Assembly (NCBI GenBank): GCA_021832495.1
Contig: JAKBKR010000087.1
Coordinates: 1-7,804 of the forward strand
Length of the DNA: 7,804 nucleotides
Reading direction: 5' to 3'
Origin: a bacterium
GTDB lineage: Archaea > Thermoplasmatota > Thermoplasmata > Lutacidiplasmatales > UBA184
The notes below the pieces were generated by a model. It was not told the origin of the DNA, did no database searches, and worked only from the letters and a program-made list of their open reading frames with translations. A program made the position numbers and the translations under genes. Of this stretch, positions 1 through 6,671 are shown piece after piece (position 1 is the stretch's first letter; every line of letters starts with the position of its first letter).

Positions 1-1
1 G

Positions 2-988
2 ATCCACATACTTTACAAGCGTGGGACGCTCATATCTTTGGGTGCACTGGTCGTTGCCCTCTCCCTGCTGACCTCAGGGGTGGCTTCTCCGGCGTTGTCC
101 TCGCCTATCGCTAACTTCGATGGAAACACCGGATTCGGGATCCCCGTATCCACCTCCCACTCGCTGGCCATCAACCATGTCGTCCAACTGATTCCATCCG
201 GAGCCTCGGTGGCCTCGGTCCTTTCTCTTTTCCCGTATGTGTCCGGCCGGGAATCGGCATACCCCATCCCCACGGATCCTACCGCATACTCCGGGCTCAC
301 GCTGGCCGAGGAGATCAACGGACAGATCAATGGTTCCCAATACCTCTTGATGGACTACTTAGCCGGATATCTTCCCCAGCGTTCAGCGATCTTTCTATCG
401 CAGTACACAAATTTCTCCCATTTTGGTCTGCGGGCAGCAGACAACGGGGTGTACCTCTACGAGCAGGGATGGAAAGGAAAACCCTCCCTCTGGGGACCCG
501 TTTCAATCGACCTTCCCGGGAAGGATTTTTCCCTGGGATTCAAAAGCCAGGGAGGCCATCCTATTGAGACGTTCCGGAGCCCAAACTTGTATCTCCTTCC
601 CCCAGGAAGGTACACCATGAGTCTTGTCCTGAACCTGACCCGAATCGAATCCACCCCCCCCGGGGCCCATCTTTACGTGAGCTTCGGTTTCGCCCACCGT
701 CCCTTGGTAGAACAACTCACTGGAAGCTACGGTTCCATGACCCGGTACGATTGGGCGCTTGGCCCAGTCTCTTATGACCGACTGCTTGCGGAATCGGTCC
801 CCTTGAACAATTCGACCTCCAGTCCCACTTCATATACAGTCGCGGTGACAGTGAAACTTAATCTGGTCGACCCGGGCGCATACTTCCTTGCTGGGGATCT
901 TCCGCTCACCTATTTCCATATGCGGTTAGTTTCCCTAGATGTCGTCCAACTGAATTCCTCTGAAGGAGGACGCATCGTACCTGCGTGA
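2..988 (+). CDS. DUF2079-like membrane protein, C-terminal part (5' end outside the window)
   Basis: The frame is open from the first full codon at base 2 to TGA at 986-988. A TTG at 38 could be read as a start, but it falls inside a hydrophobic segment (about 26-100) preceded by Tyr-Lys-Arg-Gly, so I treat this as the last transmembrane helix of a longer protein. The following soluble part matches my memory of DUF2079 C-termini: a stretch at about 170-270 shaped like 'IP.gASV.s...FPyvSgR..aY.iP', a 'YLLMDY' strand near 341-358, and 'NGVYLYEQGW' near 444-473. DUF2079 proteins are multi-pass membrane proteins thought to have a GT-C glycosyltransferase-like fold; their activity is not established. 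About 165 further residues (485-985) are beta-rich with 'LPPGRYTMSL' and a closing 'LVSLDVVQL', suggesting a carbohydrate-binding-like sandwich (inference). Several N-X-S/T sequons (NGS, NFS, NLT, NNS/NST, NSS) fit an extracytoplasmic location. The GT4 gene follows 12 bases later, so co-transcription is likely. The family call is moderately sure. Confidence 0.82.
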   Translation: MHILYKRGTLISLGALVVALSLLTSGVASPALSSPIANFDGNTGFGIPVSTSHSLAINHVVQLIPSGASVASVLSLFPYVSGRESAYPIPTDPTAYSGLTLAEEINGQINGSQYLLMDYLAGYLPQRSAIFLSQYTNFSHFGLRAADNGVYLYEQGWKGKPSLWGPVSIDLPGKDFSLGFKSQGGHPIETFRSPNLYLLPPGRYTMSLVLNLTRIESTPPGAHLYVSFGFAHRPLVEQLTGSYGSMTRYDWALGPVSYDRLLAESVPLNNSTSSPTSYTVAVTVKLNLVDPGAYFLAGDLPLTYFHMRLVSLDVVQLNSSEGGRIVPA

Positions 989-1000
989 ACCTAAGGAAGC

Positions 1001-2167
1001 ATGAAAATTTTGATAATTGGCACTACCCTCCGAACTTCTTGGACGGGCGGGGAACCGGTCGCAGCCTTCGGTCTTGCGAAAGGACTTCGCGAACGGGGCG
1101 AACACGTCATGCTCGAGGCCACAACACCCCAGTCCCTTGAGTTGATTTCTCTGGTTGGAACTCCGGTGGATGCCGATCCCTTGAGATTCCAAAAGTATCG
1201 ACATCTCCTGCAAAAGGTGCGACCTGATGTGGTTTTGGCATTCTATGACTATGATTGCTCGGCGATTTTGGCTGCGTCCCGGGCTGGTATTCCCGTCATC
1301 GCCTGCGCACAGATATACTGGCCGTTATGCCCGATAGGTACCCTATACCGTGACCACATCGGAGCATGCACTGGTCCCTCTGCTCGCAAATGCATCCTTC
1401 ACATCCTCCAAGATACCCCTCCCCCGAACATCACAAAATCCTTCTCTAGGTTCCCTCCGATTGCGGCCCCCATCATCTACGGGAAATTCATGTCGCGTTA
1501 TCGTCTCATACGGAACGCAGATGCGACTGTTGTCCCTAGTGTCTCGATGGCGGCTACCTTGCGATCTTACCATCTCCCTTGCGTCTATTCCGTTCCGAAT
1601 GGGGTGGACACACACTTCTTTTCTCCTAGACCTGGAAAGGGTGGACCTCCCACAATCCTCTACCCCATGGCGAGGTCCGGACTCGAACGCAAAGGGTTCC
1701 ATCACTTCCGACAGATGGCCATCGTGCTGAAAGCTAGGCATCCGGAGTGGAGATTCATTGCCTTGAGCTACGCCGGAGATGGCGTCGTGGAAGGGATGCC
1801 ATATCTATCACGCTCAGCGATGGTAGACATGATTGGCACCGCTCACTTCGTGGTCGTGCCGGTGTTGTGGGAAGAACCCTTTGGCCTTGTGGTGGCGGAG
1901 GCCCTTTCTTGTGGAAGGGCCGTGGTGGCCTATGCCTCGGGAGGGATCACCGAAGTGCTTCAAGGAAACGATTGTGGTGTTCTAGTCACAAAGGGCGACG
2001 TTGACGCCCTCACGCATTCGGTTGAGGCCTTGGCGGAAGATCCCGCGCGTAATCAGAGGTTGAATTCGAACGCACGCCGTGTAGTCGAGGCGGAATTCAC
2101 GTACCGCCACATGGCAGAAGGCTACCTCAGAGTGATTCGAGAAGTCCTTTCCCGAAGAGGGGGTTGA
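1001..2167 (+). CDS. GT4-type (group 1) glycosyltransferase, GT-B fold
   Basis: This is a 388-residue protein that probably transfers a sugar from a nucleotide-sugar donor onto a cytosolic glycan or lipid-linked acceptor. The N-terminal Rossmann half starts MKILIIGTT and has a Gly-Gly loop near residues 16-17. The C-terminal half carries the GT4 signatures: VPNGVD at 198-203, Arg225 and Lys231 where donor-phosphate contacts are expected, and the EX7E motif E292-E300 within EPFGLVVAE, followed by SGG at 313-315. The length is normal for the family. No membrane segment is evident. The start is fixed: an in-frame TAA at 992-994 leaves ATG 1001 as the only start. A purine stretch AAGGAAG ends just one base before it, too close for an ordinary Shine-Dalgarno. 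Four cysteines (102, 110, 123, 131) form a symmetric cluster after the 'YWPLCP' segment. Sampled lines of this gene are lower in GC than tyrS, which fits a mobile glycan locus but is not proof. Donor and acceptor are unknown. Confidence 0.93.
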   Translation: MKILIIGTTLRTSWTGGEPVAAFGLAKGLRERGEHVMLEATTPQSLELISLVGTPVDADPLRFQKYRHLLQKVRPDVVLAFYDYDCSAILAASRAGIPVIACAQIYWPLCPIGTLYRDHIGACTGPSARKCILHILQDTPPPNITKSFSRFPPIAAPIIYGKFMSRYRLIRNADATVVPSVSMAATLRSYHLPCVYSVPNGVDTHFFSPRPGKGGPPTILYPMARSGLERKGFHHFRQMAIVLKARHPEWRFIALSYAGDGVVEGMPYLSRSAMVDMIGTAHFVVVPVLWEEPFGLVVAEALSCGRAVVAYASGGITEVLQGNDCGVLVTKGDVDALTHSVEALAEDPARNQRLNSNARRVVEAEFTYRHMAEGYLRVIREVLSRRGG

Positions 2168-2493
2168 ACTCTCGTTGCAATTTTTCGTTCATAGCCTTCT
2201 CACTCCGAAGGAATTCGAAGCACCGGGACCAGCGCGTCTTACCGTGCAGGTGGGCACTCCTCGAGTCTTATCGAACTAAGTTTGTGTATCGCTAATGGCC
2301 CTTGAAGTCATGTAGATGTAGGGGATGAACTGAGCCCCTCCCCTTACCGGTCGACAGGGAGACCCCCGCGTCCTTCCCTCCTCAATGGGTGTGGTCTTAC
2401 AGAAGCAAGGACCCCGCTCCCGAGTGGAGTATATTGGGAGTCCGCACCCGACGATGAAGTTAAAGCGGCCCCTTCCATTGCTTACTTCGTTCG
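2168..2493. other. 326-base intergenic gap, no convincing gene
   Basis: I see no credible coding frame or tRNA here. A run of five T at 2181-2185, 14 bases after the GT4 stop, could be a simple archaeal terminator (weak). Possible TATA-like stretches upstream of the next gene are AGTATATT at 2428-2435, which would give a leader of roughly 35 bases, and TTAAAG at 2460-2465, which would give a nearly leaderless transcript. Neither is strong. A short hairpin AGGGG/CCCCT (2320-2324 with 2335-2339, 10-base loop) is present. A 5-bp repeat CTCCC/GGGAG (2417-2421 with 2436-2440) flanks the first TATA-like stretch. The gap suggests the large downstream gene has its own promoter. Confidence 0.5.
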
Positions 2494-5400
2494 ATGTCTC
2501 GATTCCGACTCGGGCCCGCTCGATTCCTGCGGGCGTTGCGGGAGCACTGGGGATTCGGAGTGCTTCTCCTATTCGCAATAATTCTCTATGGCTGGGTGGC
2601 CTCTGTCCAGTGGTACAACATGGATGAGGGCGTCTATCTGAACGCAGCGGCGACGATCACGAGAGGCGGCGTGCCCTTCGTCACCTTTGCCGCCCGCGAG
2701 CCGGTGCTGCTTTACTATCTTGCGGCCGGAGTAGCCGCGTTCGGCCCCCAGCTCTTTGTCGCTCGGATGCAAATGGTGTTTGTCGACATGGGGACAGCCG
2801 TGGCCGTCTATCTCCTTGGCCGGGAGTTGGGCGGGAAGCCTGCGGGGATCGCCGCTGCGGGGATTTTCCTCTTCAATCCCTTCGATGTGTATGCTTTTTC
2901 CACGGTCCTCCTTGAACCGCTTGCCGCGCTGCCCTTGGCTTGGATCGCTTACCTTTTGCTTCGCAGGACCCGACCGGATGCCGTCCGGGTGCCTCTTGCC
3001 ATCGGATTCCTGCTCGGGATCGCCGAACTGACCCGTCGTGACGCCATCCTGTTGGCCCCCTTAATCCTTTCCGCTCTTGTAGTCAGACTTTCTTCCTCGC
3101 CTCGTAAGTTCCTGAAGGGTAGTTCACTCAAGGGCTCTGTGCTCTTCCTCCTGGGTCTTGCAATCCCGCTCTTGGCGGTACTTGGCATCTTCGTCTCCCT
3201 CACGTCTTTTGGCTGGATGTGGGACCAGTTCGGATTGGGAGCGGCGTATGTGGAGCAATCGATCCCCCTGCAATACCACTTGAGTGTCCTCTACTACCTC
3301 TGGGTCTATGAGCCCTTATTGGTCATACCTGCCGTGGCGGTCCCGGCGGGGGCTCTGGCAGCGCGGGGACACCGGGACCTGTCGCTGCTTTCGCTCCTAT
3401 TGAGTGCGGGGCTGCTTGGATTCGTTCTCTTTACCGGGCCCGTAAATTTCGATTGGGGTCAAGGGGAATACGACCTTGTGGCGACAGGCGGTTTGCTCGT
3501 CGTCCAACTTGTGCTTTGGGGGGTCACTGCCTTCGACATTGAGTTCTCGGCACGGCCGGGACCAAAGATGGGGTCACTCGCGTTGGTTTTCCTGGGTCTG
3601 TGGGTCGTCCTTTATCTCTTCTTTTACGTGGTCGTCTATCCCGAATTCCTCACGAACTACTTCACAGACGTGAGCGTACCACTTAGCGTGCTCGCCGGGG
3701 TCTGGTGGGCAGACCGTGTCGCTCGACCTCTTCTCGAAGCTGGAACCCTTTCCCTGGTCCCACCTCCAGCAGAGATTAGCCGAAATTGGGTACCTTCCAT
3801 GGTCGCCCTCGTACTGGTCACCACAATGGTCAGCGCGGGAGTGTTCTCTGCGGTGGAGATCCTTGGACCCTCGAACCCCTACAATGAGCCCCTCGCTTAC
3901 GACCTTCCCCAATACAATGTCATCCAGCGCACATACTCGCCGCAGGTGGTTTCCCAAGTCGCGCATTACCTCGATTCTACCAACACCACATCGAAGTCCG
4001 TCATGTTCTCGGCGGACGACATATTTTTAGCCGCAGCGGACCGGCCGAACCTCCTCAACCTGTCCATAGTGCTCGACCAGATGGCATACGTGTCGTACCC
4101 GAACGACCAGAGCACGTACCCGTACGACCCATTCCACCTCGCCCCGAGCATGGACGACCTGCTCCAAGCCTGGAACCGCACCAATGTTCCGTATGTGGTA
4201 GTTGGGAGCCGAACCTCCGAGATGGAGATCATGCATCCGGTGATCGGTTGGTACATCCAGGAGAACTACCATGTCGTCGCAACCTTCGGGAATTCGCTCT
4301 CTTGGAACTTTGTAACGGTCTGGGAGCGGGGCCTACCCTCCGCCGCACCCGCTACCTTAGTAGGGAGCTTTCCGGCCGGTGCACTCCCTGCTTCGGTCAG
4401 TATCGACACTGGGAACGGAACGACGTTTGTGGGCTCGCTGAACTCGTCGTGGATCAGGGCCATCTCCCCTACCGGCCACGTTTGGAACTTCCCTCTCCCG
4501 TCCACCTTGGCCGGGGTCCGATACCTCGCGATCGATCCGGCAACGGAGGAGCTGTGGTGCGCCGAAGCAGGCCCGGGAAACCTCTCTTCTTCCGTGGTCC
4601 GCTTTGCCCTCCTAAATGGCTCCCCACCACGTTATCTTGGTGTCGACACAGTGGGCTATGCCCCGGATGCCATCGCCTTCGACGGGAAGCGGCATCTTGC
4701 CGTCGTTTCCTCCCTTGCGATGAGCAATGTGACGGTGTTGAACAGTTCCACGGGTGCCTTCGTGACCACCTACGCTGTGGGTGCCGCCCCCTTGGCTCTC
4801 GCCGTGGACCCCAATTCGGGGACCTTGTTCGTGGCGGCATCGGGAAGTGCCTCGATCCCTATCTACAATGAGACGACCGGTCAGCTCATCTCGACCTGGT
4901 ATGCCTCGGGTCCACCGAGTAACCTGCTGCTTACCCGGGGATTCCTTCTGGTGAGCATCTGGTCTCCTGGGCAAATCGACTGGATCAACCGAACGCTTGG
5001 CACTCTCTCAGCCGTTCAGACGGCCGGCGACGGTGCGCAAGGCCTAACCCTCATGGGAGACACGGTTGCGGTCGCGGGGCAGGAGTCCGGCAACATCACG
5101 TTCTACAATGTCTCATCGACTTTTCCCGAGGGGGTCCTAAACACGGGTGGTTGCCCCAACGCGATCACTTTTGTCCCAGGAACTCCTGACCTTTACACCG
5201 TCGGGCCTTGTCCCAGTCCCCTTAAAGAATGGCGGATGTCCCCCTTGGTCGACTGGACGGTCGTGACGAGCGACACCGGGGCGGTGTACCTGGATGGGGC
5301 GTTCGTTCCACCGAACTATCCGCTTCCGGTGCTTCCCGGGCTTCACACGCTCCTGACCCTAGTGCCGGGTCATGTGCCCTTCGGTTCCATGTTCTACGTC

Positions 5401-5613
5401 TCTGGTCCAGGCCAAGCTAGTGCGCCCATCGGTCCGGCCCTCTCTGACATCGAGCAACAGCAACAAGAGTTCACCATCGAGGTCACCGTTGCCGGGGTGG
5501 TGATACTCTTGCTGGTGGCCATGCTTCCAGTCTGGCCCCAAGTCTTTCCAAATACGCAGAAGCCCGCTCGAACCCCACCCCGGGGTGAAGATCGTCGAAA
5601 ACCGAGACCTTGA
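2494..5613 (+). CDS. GT39/PMT-like membrane glycosyltransferase fused to a beta-propeller and PEGA-like domain
   Basis: The protein has 1039 residues in four parts. (1) Residues 20-455 are multi-pass membrane, with roughly 11-13 helices. The first outward loop has the acidic pair Asp44-Glu45 in 'YNMDEGVY', then 'REPVLLYY' (68-75), the layout of PMT/ArnT-type GT-C enzymes, which move sugars from polyprenyl-phosphate donors to acceptors outside the membrane. (2) Residues 456-612 form the soluble region usual after such helices. (3) Residues 628-935 contain seven units of about 40-50 residues with recurring patterns (AIDP, AIAFD, AVDPNSG, then a hydrophobic strand), which I read as a seven-bladed YVTN/NHL-like propeller. 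(4) Residues 926-970 look PEGA-like (GAVYLDG, LPGLHTL). A helix at about 995-1020 and a basic tail of about 20 residues follow. Thirteen N-X-S/T sequons lie after residue 495, ten of them between 641 and 872, consistent with exposure outside the cell. An in-frame TAA at 2461 leaves ATG 2494 as the first start. No Shine-Dalgarno is seen. Such enzymes usually end near residue 610, so the rest is an addition. The acceptor is unknown. Confidence 0.93.
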   Translation: MSRFRLGPARFLRALREHWGFGVLLLFAIILYGWVASVQWYNMDEGVYLNAAATITRGGVPFVTFAAREPVLLYYLAAGVAAFGPQLFVARMQMVFVDMGTAVAVYLLGRELGGKPAGIAAAGIFLFNPFDVYAFSTVLLEPLAALPLAWIAYLLLRRTRPDAVRVPLAIGFLLGIAELTRRDAILLAPLILSALVVRLSSSPRKFLKGSSLKGSVLFLLGLAIPLLAVLGIFVSLTSFGWMWDQFGLGAAYVEQSIPLQYHLSVLYYLWVYEPLLVIPAVAVPAGALAARGHRDLSLLSLLLSAGLLGFVLFTGPVNFDWGQGEYDLVATGGLLVVQLVLWGVTAFDIEFSARPGPKMGSLALVFLGLWVVLYLFFYVVVYPEFLTNYFTDVSVPLSVLAGVWWADRVARPLLEAGTLSLVPPPAEISRNWVPSMVALVLVTTMVSAGVFSAVEILGPSNPYNEPLAYDLPQYNVIQRTYSPQVVSQVAHYLDSTNTTSKSVMFSADDIFLAAADRPNLLNLSIVLDQMAYVSYPNDQSTYPYDPFHLAPSMDDLLQAWNRTNVPYVVVGSRTSEMEIMHPVIGWYIQENYHVVATFGNSLSWNFVTVWERGLPSAAPATLVGSFPAGALPASVSIDTGNGTTFVGSLNSSWIRAISPTGHVWNFPLPSTLAGVRYLAIDPATEELWCAEAGPGNLSSSVVRFALLNGSPPRYLGVDTVGYAPDAIAFDGKRHLAVVSSLAMSNVTVLNSSTGAFVTTYAVGAAPLALAVDPNSGTLFVAASGSASIPIYNETTGQLISTWYASGPPSNLLLTRGFLLVSIWSPGQIDWINRTLGTLSAVQTAGDGAQGLTLMGDTVAVAGQESGNITFYNVSSTFPEGVLNTGGCPNAITFVPGTPDLYTVGPCPSPLKEWRMSPLVDWTVVTSDTGAVYLDGAFVPPNYPLPVLPGLHTLLTLVPGHVPFGSMFYVSGPGQASAPIGPALSDIEQQQQEFTIEVTVAGVVILLLVAMLPVWPQVFPNTQKPARTPPRGEDRRKPRP

Positions 5614-5631
5614 GTGCCTACGCTCTCAAGG
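5608..5631. terminator. Inverted repeat across the stops of the two convergent genes
   Basis: CCTTGAG at 5608-5614 pairs perfectly with CTCAAGG at 5625-5631, leaving a 10-base loop. The TGA of the fusion gene (5611-5613) lies in the left arm and the tyrS stop (CTA at 5618-5620 on the + strand) lies in the loop. Because the repeat is symmetric it would fold in transcripts from either side, so it may act as a shared transcript end. There is no T-run beside it, and archaeal termination usually relies on T-runs, so the role is uncertain. Confidence 0.35.
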
Positions 5632-6622
5632 GGCGAAGGATATCGACTAGGCCGTGCGCAACGCCGGTCTTGAGGTCAAGCGGGTGCAGTTTGCCGGCCG
5701 TCCACGCGGAAAGGAGCTCCTCTCCTCGAGTGAACTCTATAGGCCCCCCGTGCTTCTCGGAGCGCTCGATGGCGAGTCTTCCCTGCCACGGAAGGATAAG
5801 ATGGATGGCCAATTCAATCATGGGGTTGCCCTCGACCTCCTTCACCGGACAGTAGGCGGATTGGATGCGGGCGCGGATGGTCTCCTCGGAATCCGTCGCA
5901 TAGATTGCGGTGGTGGCGTCGCTCTTCGACATCTTCCGTTCCATCAAACCCTCCTCTCCAGCGTTCATCCGCCCTCCACCCTTGAGGGACGAGATGAGGG
6001 GGGTGTGCAAGGCGATGGGCACCGGCCAACCGTACTTCGCTGCGACCTCCCGGGCGAGCACGTGAGCCCGGCGCTGGTCGATCCCCCCGTAGGCAACATC
6101 CACGCCCAGTTCAAAGATGTCGGCCACCTGCATCGCCGGGTAATAGAGCTTGGCGGAATCCATATCTGCCTCCGCCTCGTTCCGTCCCATGATCGTCATT
6201 GCCCGCCGGACGCGGGCCAGGGACATGGCCTTGGCCGAACGGATCACCCGGCTCCAATAGTCTGAGTTCCCGATCAGCTCGCTCGCCCATCGGAATCGGA
6301 CCCCGCTCCCGGCCCCCAGGACCCGGATGACCCGCTCCATTTCTTTCCCGGCCGCAGTGATCCGTTCCATGGACCCTCCTAGCTTGTCGTTGATGAACGC
6401 ATGCCAGTCGGCGAGGAAGACCGTGACGACGAAACCCGCCTTCTCGAGGTCAAGGATCTTCGAGATGGTGACGAGCTGACCCACAGTGAACGGTCCGCTA
6501 GGCTCGAATCCAATGTACACCTTGGGGTGTTCCTTCGTGGCCAGCAGTTGCCCGAGCTCGTCCGGGACCAGCACCTCGCTCGTCCCCTTCAATGTGAGGG
6601 CATGGCGCTCCTCAACCTCCAT
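5618..6622 (-). CDS. tyrS: Tyrosyl-tRNA synthetase, archaeal/eukaryal type
   Basis: A 334-residue class I synthetase that charges tRNA-Tyr in the cytosol. Its length lies between the Methanocaldococcus (306) and Pyrococcus (375) enzymes as I remember them. Shared blocks include YIGFEPSG (36-43), FLADWHAFINDKLGG (69-83), TIMGR (143-147), YPAMQVADI (161-169), KMSKS (230-234) and KLHPLDLK (311-318). Residues matching the M. jannaschii tyrosine pocket are present with a constant offset: Tyr36, Tyr161, Gln165, Asp168 and Gln183. The unusual point is the HIGH motif, which reads Thr46-Val-Gly-Gln49 instead of His-X-Gly-His/Thr. ATG at 6622 is the only possible start before an upstream in-frame stop (TAA at 6647-6649 on this strand). 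There is no Shine-Dalgarno, and the TATA-like centre lies about 27 bases upstream, so the mRNA is probably leaderless. Its sampled GC is higher than that of the glycosyltransferase genes, as expected for a core gene. Confidence 0.97.
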   Translation of the reverse strand: MEVEERHALTLKGTSEVLVPDELGQLLATKEHPKVYIGFEPSGPFTVGQLVTISKILDLEKAGFVVTVFLADWHAFINDKLGGSMERITAAGKEMERVIRVLGAGSGVRFRWASELIGNSDYWSRVIRSAKAMSLARVRRAMTIMGRNEAEADMDSAKLYYPAMQVADIFELGVDVAYGGIDQRRAHVLAREVAAKYGWPVPIALHTPLISSLKGGGRMNAGEEGLMERKMSKSDATTAIYATDSEETIRARIQSAYCPVKEVEGNPMIELAIHLILPWQGRLAIERSEKHGGPIEFTRGEELLSAWTAGKLHPLDLKTGVAHGLVDILRPLRA

Positions 6623-6642
6623 GGTGGCCGGGCATTGATGAC

Positions 6643-6656
6643 GGCTTTATAAAGCC
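6643..6656. promoter_or_regulatory. Palindromic TATA element, likely shared divergent promoter
   Basis: GGCTTTATAAAGCC is a perfect 14-base palindrome with an archaeal-type TATA core, TTTATAAA, at 6646-6653. It lies in the 49 bases between the start codons of tyrS and the divergent membrane-protein gene. Its centre (6649.5) is about 27 bases from the tyrS ATG, the standard TATA-to-start distance, so tyrS transcription should begin at or next to the ATG. The distance to the + strand ATG at 6672 is about 22 bases, slightly short, so that side may start just inside or at the ATG, or use another element. No other TATA candidate is visible in this gap. Confidence 0.7.
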
Positions 6657-6671
6657 CTAAGTACTCTCAAG

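Noticed and set aside
654..661. Run of eight C in the first gene, a possible slippage or phase-variation site.
   Set aside because: The frame is intact, C-rich runs are common at this GC (another of seven lies near 7241), and nothing else suggests phase variation.
963..970. A strong GGAGG-type ribosome binding site near the end of the first gene.
   Set aside because: It is 31 bases before the GT4 ATG, no start codon lies at a proper distance, and an in-frame stop at 992-994 rules out an earlier start. It is explained by the coding sequence (Glu-Gly-Gly-Arg).
38..988. TTG at 38 as a true start giving a secreted protein with a signal peptide.
   Set aside because: The frame stays open upstream to the window edge, and the hydrophobic segment with its preceding Lys-Arg begins before this codon. 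The DUF2079-like content also implies a long membrane part upstream. Not excluded outright.
2318..2347. GGGGATGAACTGAGCCCC resembles box C/D or kink-turn RNA (AUGA and CUGA in a stem).
   Set aside because: Only one base separates the two boxes, there is no room for a guide, and box C is incomplete (AUGA, not UGAUGA).
4248..4871. 207-residue open frame on the + strand in another frame of the fusion gene.
   Set aside because: It overlaps the propeller-coding frame entirely, is rich in Arg and Cys with no domain pattern, and is a by-product of GC-rich codons.
5576..5587. Perfect 12-base palindrome CACCCCGGGGTG near the end of the fusion gene.
   Set aside because: It lies in coding sequence for a Pro/Arg/Gly-rich tail and has no promoter or T-run next to it; likely chance in GC-rich DNA.
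5654..6265. 203-residue open frame on the + strand opposite tyrS.
   Set aside because: It is antisense to a clear, conserved synthetase and shows no recognisable domain.
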